A DNA stretch of 64,000 nucleotides. Source: Macrotrachela quadricornifera. Lineage: Eukaryota; Rotifera; Eurotatoria; Philodinida; Philodinidae. Positions 21,476-32,924 of the stretch are shown in pieces. The stretch covers positions 35,772 through 99,771 of the forward strand of contig JAJEKB010019969.1 of assembly GCA_022393335.1 (NCBI GenBank). The letters are read 5' to 3'. The notes under the pieces are model-generated. The model did not search any database and was not told the origin of the DNA. It was given only the letters and a program-made list of their open reading frames with translations. The stretch's first letter is position 1. Each line of letters starts with the position of its first letter. A program made the position numbers and the translations under genes.

Positions 21476-23295
21476 TTAATCATCACAAGATGAACACAAT
21501 AAAACTCTTATATTATTCATTTGCGTATCAATAAAAATAAGATCATCTTTTCCATCTTGATTTAAATCAGTTACTCTTAATGATTGAAAGCATCCATCAT
21601 TATTTATTGTATTAATCTTCATTGACCAATAATTTTCATTAAAAAGTCCAATACTTTGTCCAAGAAACACAGTTAAAGTTCCATTACAAGTTAAAATCAC
21701 TAAATCATCAATTAAATCATTATTAAAATTAATTCGACCAATTGATGTTGGATAATTCTCGGTAAGATAAATTTGTTGAGACGCTGGCGCACCTGTAATG
21801 GACATTATTATGTTTAGTACATTTGATTGAGGAGAGATAAGTGCTATATCATCAAACACATCGTCGTTAAATTTTCCATTAATCATCATAGTTGAATATC
21901 CATACATTGTATATGTAGTATCAGATGTATAATACAGTATATTGTTATACTCATATTCACCAATCTTCTTCAAAGAGCCATACCCATCGATTAGAAATAA
22001 TTCATTTAATCCATCATGATTGAAATCACCGATGAGTATTGATCCAATAGTACCATAAGCCGAAAAAGAATATAAATATTCACGATAAAATTGATATCCA
22101 TCTCCCCGATTTAGAAATACCTTTAATTTATCAGAATAAAATAAATTATTTGAGTATTGACCAATAATTAAATCAATAAATCCATCTTGATTCATATCAG
22201 CAACTTCAATTGCATTCGGTATATCATCATAAGTATAAAGAGGAAAATCATAAGGTGGTAGAAGAAATAGATCATTTGTTGCTATACCAAAAAAAATCAT
22301 TATTTTTTTTGTTCCAGACAAAGTAACAACTAAAAAATAAAAATATATTTATTTAAATGGTCAGTTATTAAAATAATTTAGTTCATCAGAATCTATTTTT
22401 CATATATTAAATTAATCTTTATATGAATAAAACTCATTCTGCTGATAAAATCTGTATTTTTATTGATAAATATGAATTTCTAGCTGACCAAAAATGATGT
22501 TCTCATATTTTAATCGAATCATTTATAGAAGAAAAATCCTGATAATCAAACAAAATGCGTTATCGAAATAAATCTTATATATATATTTCATTATTATTCT
22601 AGATAGATATTATTTAGTCGAAAAGAAGATTTATCTTCTATGTTATATGTTAATAATATTAAGATAAAATAACATCTATACAAATTTTCCATAAATAATA
22701 AAAAGAAGACGTACCTAAATCTAAAAATGTATCACTATTAAAATCAGCAGCTTTTATTTCTTTTGGATGAGATCCATTTCCTGTTGAATAAATTTTTTGC
22801 ATTTGAAATGTTCCATCTCCATTTCCTAACATAATACTAAATGTATCAGAATAAAAATTTGTTACAGCTAAATCTACAAATGAATCTTTATTAAAATCAT
22901 CAGTAATCATTGATACAGGATTTAAACCAGTTGGATAACTTTCAGATTGATATTTAAAAATCATATCACAATTATCTAAAATAAATAATGATCAATTTAG
23001 TGTTCATTGTATTTAAACATACTTGTTATTTCTGTAGTTGTACTACTAATATTGTTAATAAAAGTTGTTTGTGTACTAGTTAAAATAAATTTCTCTTCTT
23101 TATTCTGATTTATACATGAAATGATAATAATTGTAATTATGACACCAATGGCCACTAGACCTAAACAAATGTAAATTGCTCGATGTATATATTTTCTTGT
23201 TCTAAATTAAAATAAAATGGATTAATAAATATGAGAAATTTAATCGAATTCATTACTTACGATTCATTATGTTGTTTAATAGAAGTAGAATTGAG
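21476..23295 (-). CDS. Membrane-anchored FG-GAP beta-propeller exons (3' part of the tandem gene)
   Basis: Exons 23295-23261, 23201-23023, 22975-22715 and 22330-21476. The second carries a membrane segment (AIYICLGLVAIGVIITIII) preceded by basic residues, then a Thr/Ser-rich stalk. Seven loops of the DxNxDxxxD type follow: DFNKDSFVD, DFNSDTFLD, DMNQDGFID, DFNHDGLNE, KFNDDVFDD, NFNNDLIDD and DLNQDGKDD. That is the number needed for a seven-bladed integrin-alpha-type propeller. The 35-nt exon has no ATG upstream that stays open, so these exons need an upstream donor. Module C supplies one in phase. Confidence 0.72.
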
Positions 23296-26200
23296 CTAAA
23301 AAATTTTAAAAAAAAACTTTATAGTACAGCTCTCTACAAGGTGAAAATCCGATGATAAAATTGATTACAATTAAATCATTCTATGTTATTTATTTCTGTA
23401 TTTCAAATATATAACAAAACTTCTAAACAAAAATAAACGAAAATTAATAAATATTATTATAATCACCTGAATTGTTGATATTGGTGGAATTGAATCTTCT
23501 TTAATAGTATTATTATCTTGATCAACGATAGAAATCTTTAATTGATGTGCATCTGGTGATACTGAATTTTTTTTCTTTCGAAAAATGATCAACAATTTGA
23601 CTATTATTATTTCTATGTAATATATAAGTAAATGTAATCCATTTATCAAAGATTTTAAAATAGCAAATAACATTGTTACAATATATATTGGATTATATTT
23701 CATTGTATATGAATATTGACATGATTGAGGAGCACATTCATTAAAATAAAGATCGAATGATGTTTTTTGAATCCATTTAGAAATAAAAAGATTATTAAGC
23801 ATTGTTTCAATCGTTGTATTTGCTTTCGATAATGATGAATAAGTTAAAATTTCCGTTTTAATTGGCATTGAATAGAAAATATTTGCTTGCATTATACCTA
23901 AACATGTTTTATTATATAGACAAGTTAAAGTTGATTGAAGAAGAGAATCTAATAAGAGACAACCAAAATAAAATCCTGGTATAATTGGATTTAATGAGTA
24001 ATCAGACGATGAAAAAATTAGATAAGATAATGTTGAACAATTTGATTGTATTCCACATGAACAATTTTCTTTACCATAGTTTTTTGATTGAGTTAGTAAA
24101 TTTAATGGTTGATTAACAGGTGTTCTTATAGTACTATCTAAATATTTTGATAAAAATTTCCAATTAGATTCAAAAGTTGTAGTAAGTTGATTTCCATAAT
24201 TTGTTAATTGAATTAATTTAAGTGTTTCTATAAACTGTTTTGATACTGATAATGTAAATTGTTCAAGTATTGTTTTTATTCGAATATTAAATTCATCATA
24301 TGAAATTATATTTGATGTAATAAAATCATTTTGTCCAAATATTGATAATGAGATATTTAATGTATATTCAGATAGTTTACATAATTGTGATAAGGATTGA
24401 AATTGAATACCAAGGAAATTACGATAATCAATATATACTGAACTTCTTGAATAATATGTAGTATATCCAATCATTACTCGTTTGATCCATTCAGATGAAA
24501 CAAAAATACTTAAACATATCTGATGATATTGAGGTTCATTTTGATAAATAATTTTACTATATTTAATTGCAGTACGACTACAAGGACATTTAAGTGTAAG
24601 AGGATATTGATAATATAATTCATTATATTTTGAAACTGATGGAGATTCAATAATAATTGTAGTTGTCTCTTGTTTTAATAATCCATAAAAAGTAAGAATT
24701 AATAATGATATAATTAATAAAATTAAATATATTCGAGTTGTACGTCGATTTCTTTTTATAATAATTGGATCTTGTGATGGTGGAATTGTAGAAAAAAGAT
24801 TTAATTCAATTAATTTTTGTTTAATATATTTAAATAAAATAAATAAATGATGATAAAATCCTAAATTAAATTTTTTATTTAAAAAAATTTTATATATAAT
24901 TTCTTACGTCTTGTTCTATGTATTGTTTCTTCTATTGTTATGATATTACCTCGTTTTAAATGACGAAAATAATTTGAAAGATCCATTATTGATTTAAATA
25001 TAAGAGGTAACAAAAGATATAGAATAAGATTAATACCACCTATTAATCCAATAATTCTTGTTATAATATAAATAATATTTAATCGAGTTTGAACTGTATA
25101 TTGACATGTTAAAGGATTACATTGATTAAAATAAGATTCAAATAAATTTTCATTATACCATGATGAAATAAAAAGATTATTTGCTAATGAATTAATTGTA
25201 TCATATTGATTATTAGATTTGAGTAGAGTAAAATTAGTTAATGATATATTTGAATTAATTAATTTTTTTATTTTTAAAAGACATATTTCATTATAAAAAC
25301 ATTCTAATGTTGATTTTAATATTGATTGAAGAGGAAACCATCCTTGAATCATTCCAGGAATATTCTCAATAGTTCCATTTATATTTATTGTTATATTTTG
25401 ATAACATTCATCTAAAGATGAAGGTGCACAATAGCAAAGATTGACAGATTTGTGTGATTCTACTGGACAACCAGGTTTTCTTAACCATTTTTCTGATAAT
25501 TTTTTGGTTAAATAATATGAATCAGAAAAGTCGGAATTCATTGGTGTAACGAATTGATTAATTTGAAAATTTGTAATTAATAAATTTAATATTCGTTGAA
25601 ATGATTCAGGTATTATTCTTTTAAAATGTTCAATAATTAAATTAACTTGTATTTCAAATGCTTGAGGGTTAAGTGTTTGACTAGTAATAAATTTCGTTTG
25701 ATAAAATAATCGAAGTGATTCTTGAATTGTTTCATTTGACATTTGACATAATGTTGATAATAATTGAAAAAAAAATTTCATTTGATAACGAATATCTGAT
25801 GTATTAAGTGATATTGATGAATTTTGAATAAATTGTATATTAATCCAATTAGATGAAATAAATTCACTTAAACATATTTCATGATATTGAGGTTTTATAT
25901 AAAATATAAATTGTTGATCTATTGCTGTTTTATTACAAGGACAATTTAATGTTAACGGATATTTATCATAAAGTTGAATAAAATCTTTTAATGATGGAGA
26001 TTTTTTAATAAAATAATTTGTTTGTGGTGTAATACATGTGAGTATAATAATAAGAATTATACTTATAAATAATAAAACTAAATATATACGTGTTATATAA
26101 CGTTCTTGTCGAAGAATATTTTCATTTTGTGATGGAGGAATACTTTTGAATAAATTTAATTCGATTAGTTTTTGTTTAATTAATTGATAAATATTTTTGA

Positions 26201-27792
26201 TATGATCAACAGATGAAACTAATTAAAAAACAACAATTAATATATATATATAAATACTTCAAGATGCTTATATTTTTTTAGTATTTATCATTTAAGTCAT
26301 TGCAATACTGTCAAACTTGAAAGTTGAATTTAAATACACAGTTCATTATCTTAAATTATCTCTAACAAAGATCTGGCGACACCATCGCTCATTCTGATGC
26401 CTCTGAAAGACGATCTCAGTATCTAATAATAGAAAAGTTGAATTGAAATTTCAAGTTTGACATATATAGGTAATTGAAAGACCAAATAACAACTCTTATT
26501 GTCCTGCTGCCCGCTAGGACAGAAAAAGTCCACCTATGCTCACCTCTGGTTTGTATAGTAGATGTTTTTTGTCTCTTGATAAATTTGAATATAATTGGCC
26601 ACATTGTAATAATAATAAATGGTGTAATAATTTTTAATATTGAAGATAATCCACCAAATACTCCAATTAATGATGTTGTAATAATTAATAAATTATTGCG
26701 TTTAATAATTGTATATTGACAATAATCTGGTGAACATTGATTAAAATATTTTTTAAAATATGTTTCATTTGTCCAATGAGTAATAAACATTTGACTAAGT
26801 AATTTTTCAATTGTTGAATTTGAAATTATTGAAGAATTTAATTTTTTAAAACGATTCGATGAATTAGTAAGAATATTAACAAATGTTTGATTATAAAATA
26901 CTTCAAGTGTTGATTTTAGAAGTGCATTTAACATATAGCAACCTGTTTGAAAACCAGGAATTATATTATTTTTATATGTTGCAAGACCCATACATGTTGT
27001 AGCAGTTGAACTTGAACATGTACAAGATGAACCATTTGAAAATTCATAAGTTATACCATAATAAGCAACAGTATAAGTATCATAAACGTTTTGTCCAGGT
27101 ATAATATTTGTTAATGAAGCACCAGTCATAAATAAACTTTGTGCTGTTATATTTTGAATAAATGCCAATGTTCTTAAAAATGTCTTTGGTGTAAAATCGA
27201 TAAAATCTGTTAATAATGAAGCTGTTTGAATTTGTAGAGATTCTTGTGAACCTAATTGTGATTGAATAAATTCTGTTTGTAAAAATATTTCAAGATTATT
27301 TTCAATTGTTTCTTGTGTTAATTGACAAAATGTACGAAGAGTTTTAAATTGAAATACGGCTATTCGATGAAAATCAATAAGAACTGAATTATTCCATGTT
27401 TTTTCATAGAGACTATAAAGTTGTGTTATATAATCATCAGAAATAAAATCACTTTCACATAATTCATGATAATAAGGTTTTATTTCAATAAAATCTTCAT
27501 ATTTTATTGCGATTTTTGTACATAAACATTCTAATGAGAATTTTTCTGATAAAGTAGAATATTGAATGAATGAAGGAGATTTAATTATAATTGTTTGTGC
27601 ATATGTTACAACAGAATAATAGAATCCTATAATGATCAATGATGTGATAAGAAGAGATAAATAAAGTCGAGTTGATCGACGTTGATTTTTTATAGTAACT
27701 TCATCTTCTATACCATCTTTAAATAGATTTAATTGAAGTAGATTTATTTTAAGAAATGTCCGAAAAGAGCGAAAATAAATGTTGATTAACAT
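21476..27792 (-). CDS. Predicted tandem three-module channel-like protein with C-terminal FG-GAP propeller
   Basis: Proposed exons on the minus strand: 27792-26544 (module A), 26218-24908 (B), 24860-23467 (C), 23295-23261, 23201-23023, 22975-22715 and 22330-21476. All borders are GT-AG. Phases run 1, 1, 0, 2, 1, 1. The last join needs one base fewer (see 22320-22323), and the product would then be about 1,760 residues. Each module has an N-terminal helix, one membrane segment, a Cys-rich ectodomain and a second membrane segment. A seventh membrane segment leads to seven Ca-binding FG-GAP loops outside the cell. Only module A has an ATG before its first membrane segment; B and C begin at splice acceptors. 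The B-C intron is just 47 nt. The topology is consistent (six segments return to the cytoplasm, the seventh exits). Family assignment to DEG/ENaC is tentative. Separate genes or alternative transcripts cannot be excluded from sequence alone. Confidence 0.6.
23467..24860 (-). CDS. Module C exon of the tandem channel-like protein
   Basis: Continuous frame from the acceptor at 24860 to the donor at 23467. It opens with KYIKQKLIELNLF, then a membrane segment (YLILLIISLLILTFYG), LTLKCPCSRTAIKY, YHQICLSIFVSSEW, CSCGIQSNC, IIPGFYFGCLLLDSLLQ, CLYNKTCL, YFNECAPQSCQY and a second membrane segment. The cytoplasmic tail is longer than in A or B and ends PPISTIQ at a phase-0 donor. Like module B it has no ATG before its first membrane segment (first ATG at 24474). 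The wording is homologous to A and B throughout. Confidence 0.75.
24908..26218 (-). CDS. Module B exon of the tandem channel-like protein
   Basis: Continuous frame from the splice acceptor at 26218 to the donor at 24908 (1311 nt, a symmetric 1-1 exon). The frame opens with a KQKLIELNLF helix, a membrane segment near IYLVLLFISIILIIIL, then LTLNCPCNKTAI, YHEICLSEFIS, CYCAPSSLDEC read in spaced form, FYNEICLL, YFNQCNPLTCQYT and a second membrane segment with GLIGGI. The first in-frame ATG (25781) comes after the first membrane segment, so the module cannot start there as a complete unit. It must receive its start from upstream, most simply from module A. Confidence 0.75.
26346..27792 (-). CDS. 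Module A: two-membrane-segment Cys-rich protein, with its own possible terminal exon
   Basis: The main exon 27792-26544 (416 residues) starts at ATG with A at -3. Membrane segments are at about residues 43-65 and 370-402. The ectodomain has LECLCTKIAIKYEDF, a CTCSSSTATTC cluster, IIPGFQTGCYMLNALLKSTL and YFNQCSPDYCQYT just before the second segment. The donor AGAG/GTGAGC is good. It can join either to module B at 26218 (phase 1) or to a short terminal exon 26422-26346 in phase, ending at TAA, which would give a 441-residue stand-alone protein. The two-segment layout and a GG-rich second segment (GVFGGL) recall DEG/ENaC sodium channels, but the diagnostic channel signatures are not clear. Confidence 0.7.
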
Positions 27793-30775
27793 TATTTTGA
27801 TATTAATGTTCGTCTAGAAATGTTCTATCTTAATTCAGAATAAACATGATATTTTGTAAGACTCTAATAAAAAGAAATAAAAAAGATGTCACTAATAAAT
27901 ATCAGTTGTTATATTTGAGTATGAATATGAATTAAGATTCAGCTGCGTATTTCTTTATTTCAACGGCACACTAGCTTCGAAATTGATTTCCTTTTTTTGA
28001 TTAGACAAAATCCAACTCAGTGTAGTGTTTTTTTAAATTAACTTATAGTGTAGCAAACTGAAACCGGCTTTACAGTCAATATATAAAGAATTCAATCTTT
28101 GAATAGATCATGAAATCTAGCAGGATCCTTTTACTTTGAAATTTAGAAACCAGATTTCTCGAAATAAAATACCACCATTTGAATCGCTGTTTACTGAGAA
28201 AACAATCGATTCTAATCTAATTTTCTGGTGTTTTTTCCTACATGAATTAGTATCGTACCTCGAACCATCTATTGCATTTTAAAGTCTATTTCAATACTAT
28301 ATTTGACGTTTGTTGAGTAAAAAAGTTTTGAAAAGAGAACGAAATGTTAACTTTCTAACTTAAAACGTAAAGAAAACCACGGTAATTTTATCCAGAAAAC
28401 ATTCATTCAGATTAGAGCTTTTTATGTTGGTAATGGTTGTTGATGGAAAGAAACAAAACAAGAGTTCGATATGGTCGACTCATTTGTTCTCTCTGAGGAC
28501 ACTCGTCTGGCACATGAGTTTTCCTCGGTAAGATTATCTGACTCGGAAGAAAAATCTCTCTGGGGTGGATGGTCAGTTTTTAGACCTAATAGTGAATTTA
28601 AGAGTTTTATTATGGCGATGATTCGGTGAATAGAAGCTGACGTTTACCAGAATATGTATTCGACTTCGTTCGAAGTAGTATCAGCTTATCTTCAGACTTT
28701 TCCTTCTTAGAATAAATATTTTGGAAGAAGGACGATCATTTCCATCACTTTCAAAATCCCTCACTGCTGTTTCCAGAATAAAGGACTTTAGATTTGAGAA
28801 AAAGTATGTTTATCTGACTGATCAAGCCAGTCAAAATATAGATGCAAGTTATCCAACAGAAAAGTTTCTATTTTAGAGTAAGCATTCGGGTGAATAAAAT
28901 ATTTTTACTATCTATTGACAGTATTGCTTTCACTTTCTTTTTACTTTCTAAAAGGAAAAAGAAAGTTAACACTTTTTTCTCTTTTAAAAAGAAGAACTTG
29001 ATAATTTTTTTCTTGCTTCTCCTATTCAAGAAAATGTATCCAAGTCTTTCATAGCTGCCTATACGTATCAGCAAGAAAAAAACTAAGAAAAGTTCAAAGG
29101 AAAGTAAAGAGACAATTAAACAAAAGGCGCAATAAAATTCAAAAAAGAGTATTGAAAATTAAAAACAGTCAAAGCCAAACTTGAAAGATGACAAGAATGG
29201 ATGAAACAATTTTTTCATCATTTTTTGATTTTCTCGGTTGATGTGAGAATGTAAGAAACTTGCTTATATTTTCTAGTACAGAAAAACTAGAAAAAAAAGA
29301 AGCTTTCACCTCTCCGTTTTTTTTTGAAAGAAGATAAAAGTACCACTCCTACTATTTACCTCTTGTCAAATTAGAATTTTTCAGACCGATGATTGAAACA
29401 ATTAGACATTTTGCGTATGTACATGTGATTCAAGCAAATTTTCAGTATTAGAAGCTCAGTTAGTAATGTTTTTTTTTATAAAAGATGTAACAAAGTTTTA
29501 TCCTTGTTCTTGATTTCTGAAAAGATAAAACACTTACCTGTTTCACTCTCAAGTAGTTTCTCTTTCTATTTTCTTAATGTAATTGTATTATTTTATCCAA
29601 TGCACGATTCTATATAATGTTGTGCTTTATATGATGTAAACAGAAGTAGAATAGTATTGTAATGTGTTACCAATCTAAATAGTGAGAGTGGCAGTAACTC
29701 TTCGTCTCCATTTTGTTATTACTTATTTATATAAAGAAAATACAGCTATACTAATGAGATGAATTCATTCTTCATTATTTGTTACAATGAAGATTTGTGA
29801 TTCTGAATTTTTTTCAATTTTTTTTTATTCTAATGTAGTATTCAAACAGTATAATATTCTTCAAAGATCTTATAGTAATATTTATCGAATAACAAGATTT
29901 TTGAAGAATATTAAAATGCAATCGTATGTAAGACTTTAGAAAGGGCGATTTTACCAGGTTTGAAAGTTCTGACGTTTACTTTTTTTTGTTTCAATCTGAC
30001 TAAAAGGCAAAAACTAATTTAAAAACTTGAACAATTGTATTCTGCTATATTCCAGCTGGTAGATGGAAAAAAAGAATAATGAATATGAAAAGCATCAACT
30101 GATCAAGTGACGTAGTTTATTTTCTTTCTTTTAAAGAATATATCTTTGCAACTAAAAAAATTAAATTAAATTTGTTAGTATACAGTAACTATGATAAACA
30201 TCTTACAAAGAAAATAATCATATTTTCTGGAGTTTTTTAGTTATCTGAATTTTTTTTTCTTCTTCTATTTCTTCTTCTCGTCCAAGTTTTGTTCTTTTTC
30301 AGTCAAGACTGTATTGGTGGAAGTAATTCATGTTGACGACCATGATCATTCCGTCTTGGCATTTTAATTGTTTCTTTTTATTATTAATAAGCACTATTCA
30401 AACAATTTTGCATCACAACAACCTATAGAGTTTGAGTTGATGTTGTTTGAAACGGAGGTGTGCGATCTAAGAATTTCAACCCGGGGAGTCGTACATATAT
30501 ACTAACAAGTATATATTGACTGGTTTATTATTTTCAACTCATTAGCAACAAGTTTCCTTCTTTTATTTCATTGTTTTTTACATTGAATTTTGGTATTGAT
30601 TTGTATCAACAAGCAAAGAAATAAACCAAAATTTGTCTGCTTTTTTTGAAAATAGTATTTCATAGGCATGCACTGAAACCAAAACTAGCTTTGAAGTTTT
30701 GGTTTTGAGATTTGGGTTCTGCTATGATTTTCGTATTGATTTTGTTTTTGGAATAATCATATATCTAATACTAGA
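27793..30775. other. Intergenic, about 3 kb, nothing supported
   Basis: Presumed promoter side of the minus-strand tandem gene. Purine- and T-rich runs near 28930-29340 create paired low-complexity ORFs on both strands (28842-29074) that I do not accept. No transposase or RNA gene seen. Confidence 0.6.
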
Positions 30776-30880
30776 GGTAGTAATCAGTGTTCTTCGGGAA
30801 ATCTTCATACTGGAAACTTACCATATTAGAAAACGATAGAGGATGTATAGAAGGCTTGTTCAAGACCTTTTCATCTATTA
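30776..30880. repeat. 105-bp dispersed repeat, copy 1 (target of a transposon)
   Basis: Shares GGAAATCTTCATACTGGAAA and following sequence up to TTCATCTATTA with 38786-38891. The Tc1/mariner element at 30881 sits at its right end, immediately after TA. Confidence 0.7.
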
Positions 30881-32924
30881 AAGGGTGGTCGCAAAGTCCT
30901 GTCTCGATTGGAATAATACGTTCTTGTTTAACACAACACATGATACAAAATTTGTCTTTGTTATGGAAAGATGCAGCAAAAGACGCTCTACAAAATGGCT
31001 TTTTGTTTGGCTCCGATAGCTCATAAAAAAACAATAATATAAGCTTAGAAAAATACTTCACAAAAAAATAAAAACTAACCGTGCGTTTTTAAGGATCATC
31101 AAGACGTGATTTTTTTTGAAAAATGTTGCTTTACTTAAAAAAAAGGTTTCTTCATCATGAATACTACAATCAAAATCCATTGAATTGTACCATCTTTGCA
31201 AAACGTTTAGGCATTTTGTCTATCATTGCTTCACATTGTTCAGGTGTAATTTTTCTCCATTCCGAATTAACAAAGGATACCAATGAATCGAGATTTTGAA
31301 ATATTTTTCCTCTTGTTTTTTTCTTTCATAACCCCCCAAATATTTTAAATAGGCCATACGTCTGCATGTTTCGCGTCTTCGTCATTTGGTTCATTTCTTT
31401 CTTCAAAATTATCATAAATAACATCCGTAGCAATCTGAGTTCGCTGTTTTGAATTTTGATCATCTTGAAAGATGACTTCGTCGAAATTTCCAACCGCTTC
31501 ATTAATTGCAGGAATCACATTTTCACGTAAAAATTTAACATACAATTCATCAGTCATACACATTCTTTTACATCGATCATTCCGACGTTGATTTTGCAAC
31601 CATTCCGTAAAATTAATAGGGCCGTCTTGAGGTATTAAACCTTTCGTGGAAATCTCACCCCAAAACATGACACCACTTGGATATTTTACCTTCGGCACTT
31701 CTCTTAAATCAGCAGAAACTTCAGATAAATCCTCAACATAAACTATATCATTTTTATTATTTTGAAAACCTTCGATTGTAAATATTCCTGAAAAATCAGT
31801 ATTAACTATTCTAGCCCATTGCCTTTTCGAATTATTTTTTCTTGCACCAAACTTTCTTAATAATCTTTTAGCACATGAGACGCGTTGTTGTTTGCTTATT
31901 GCTGTTAATTTTTGAGCTTTTCTGAGTTTAAATGGTTTCAAATTTAATTCGTTAGTTGCTTTTTGCACAGACATTCGTTTACCTTCAATGCTGTTGCGTT
32001 GTAATTCAAGCATCACTTTTCTTTGATTTTGTCCTTTTTTCAAATATATTAATCATTTAACTTCTTTTTTTGAATTGCCGCGTTATAACAGTTCTTGGTG
32101 CACCACCTCTTGATCTATTTTTTAGTGTCGCCCTTTGTAATATTCGGTTTATTTTTCTTCTTAATGAACCACGACATAATGGAGGTGGATTTTCATAAGA
32201 TTGTAATTCATCAACAATATTGGCTGCCATCCAAGTAAGATTCATTTCCTTCAAACAAAGAACGAGCCCACGAAACTGCTCCTCCAGAGTAAACGTGTTT
32301 GACATCTTCATATACCACGTAAGAAATAGTGTAGATCATCGTATACACTCGATGAAGTGAAATCGATCTGTTTATAGACCGAAGTGGCGAACGAATACAT
32401 AAATACAAAGAGAGATGGATACCATGAAAAAAAAAGAATGGTGATTACAAAGACCTGAAAAAGATAGTGCGGATGCAATAAGATACAGAATACATAGAGT
32501 GAATACATAAGATCAAGAGTACGATAATGAATATACATAGATCGAAACACATATAGAATACCTAGAGAGAAAATGGACCAAGATCCAGACACACGTGACA
32601 AATACAGTCATACTATGAGCTAACCGAAGTTGAAGACCATCATACGTCTAAAATTCAATATATAATGGCTTTACAAATGTTCATGCTTTACTAATCCACT
32701 ATTTTCTCTCTTTTGAAAAGCTCACGGTTAATTTTTATTTTTTGTGAAGTATTTTTCTAAGCTTATATTTTTCTTTTTATATGAGCTATCGGAGCCAAAC
32801 AAAAAGCCATTTTGTAGAGCGTCTTTTGCTGCATATTTCCATGACAAAGACAAATTTTGAATCATATGTTGTATTAAAGAAAAACATGTTATTCAAATCG
32901 AGACAGGACTTCGCGACTACCCTT
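30881..32924 (-). mobile_element. Tc1/mariner-type transposon with long (about 210-bp) inverted termini
   Basis: The ends AAGGGTGGTCGCAAAGTCCT and, reversed, AAGGGTAGTCGCGAAGTCCT are each flanked by TA (30879-30880 and 32925-32926). Homology of the two ends continues inward for about 210 bp (30881-31090 and 32715-32924). An inactive transposase lies between on the minus strand. Target duplication TA and the encoded D,D-type transposase fit the Tc1/mariner superfamily. Confidence 0.85.
31180..32311 (-). pseudogene. Tc1/mariner-type transposase, inactivated
   Basis: N-terminal frame 32311-32057 encodes a helix-turn-helix DNA-binding region (LRRKINRILQRATLKNRSRG). After a frameshift near 32050 the catalytic frame 32043-31345 follows, with NTDFSGIFTIEGF (first Asp), GVMFWGEIS, EVIFQDDQN (second Asp) and DVWPI at the third site. 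A TAA stop interrupts the usual WPxxN motif at 31345. The remaining C-terminus (KITPEQCEAMIDKMPKR) continues in another frame to about 31180. At least three lesions make it dead. Confidence 0.82.

Noticed and set aside
28842..29074. Overlapping ORFs on both strands
   Set aside because: Purine/pyrimidine-rich low-complexity sequence that reads as Lys/Phe runs in both directions.
30771..31061. ORFs of 96 and 79 codons on opposite strands
   Set aside because: They cover the transposon terminal inverted repeat and the 105-bp dispersed repeat.
32211..32601. Minus-strand ORFs rich in Tyr, Ile and Arg
   Set aside because: They overlap the transposase N-terminus in another frame and a GATACA/ATACAT-rich stretch within the transposon.
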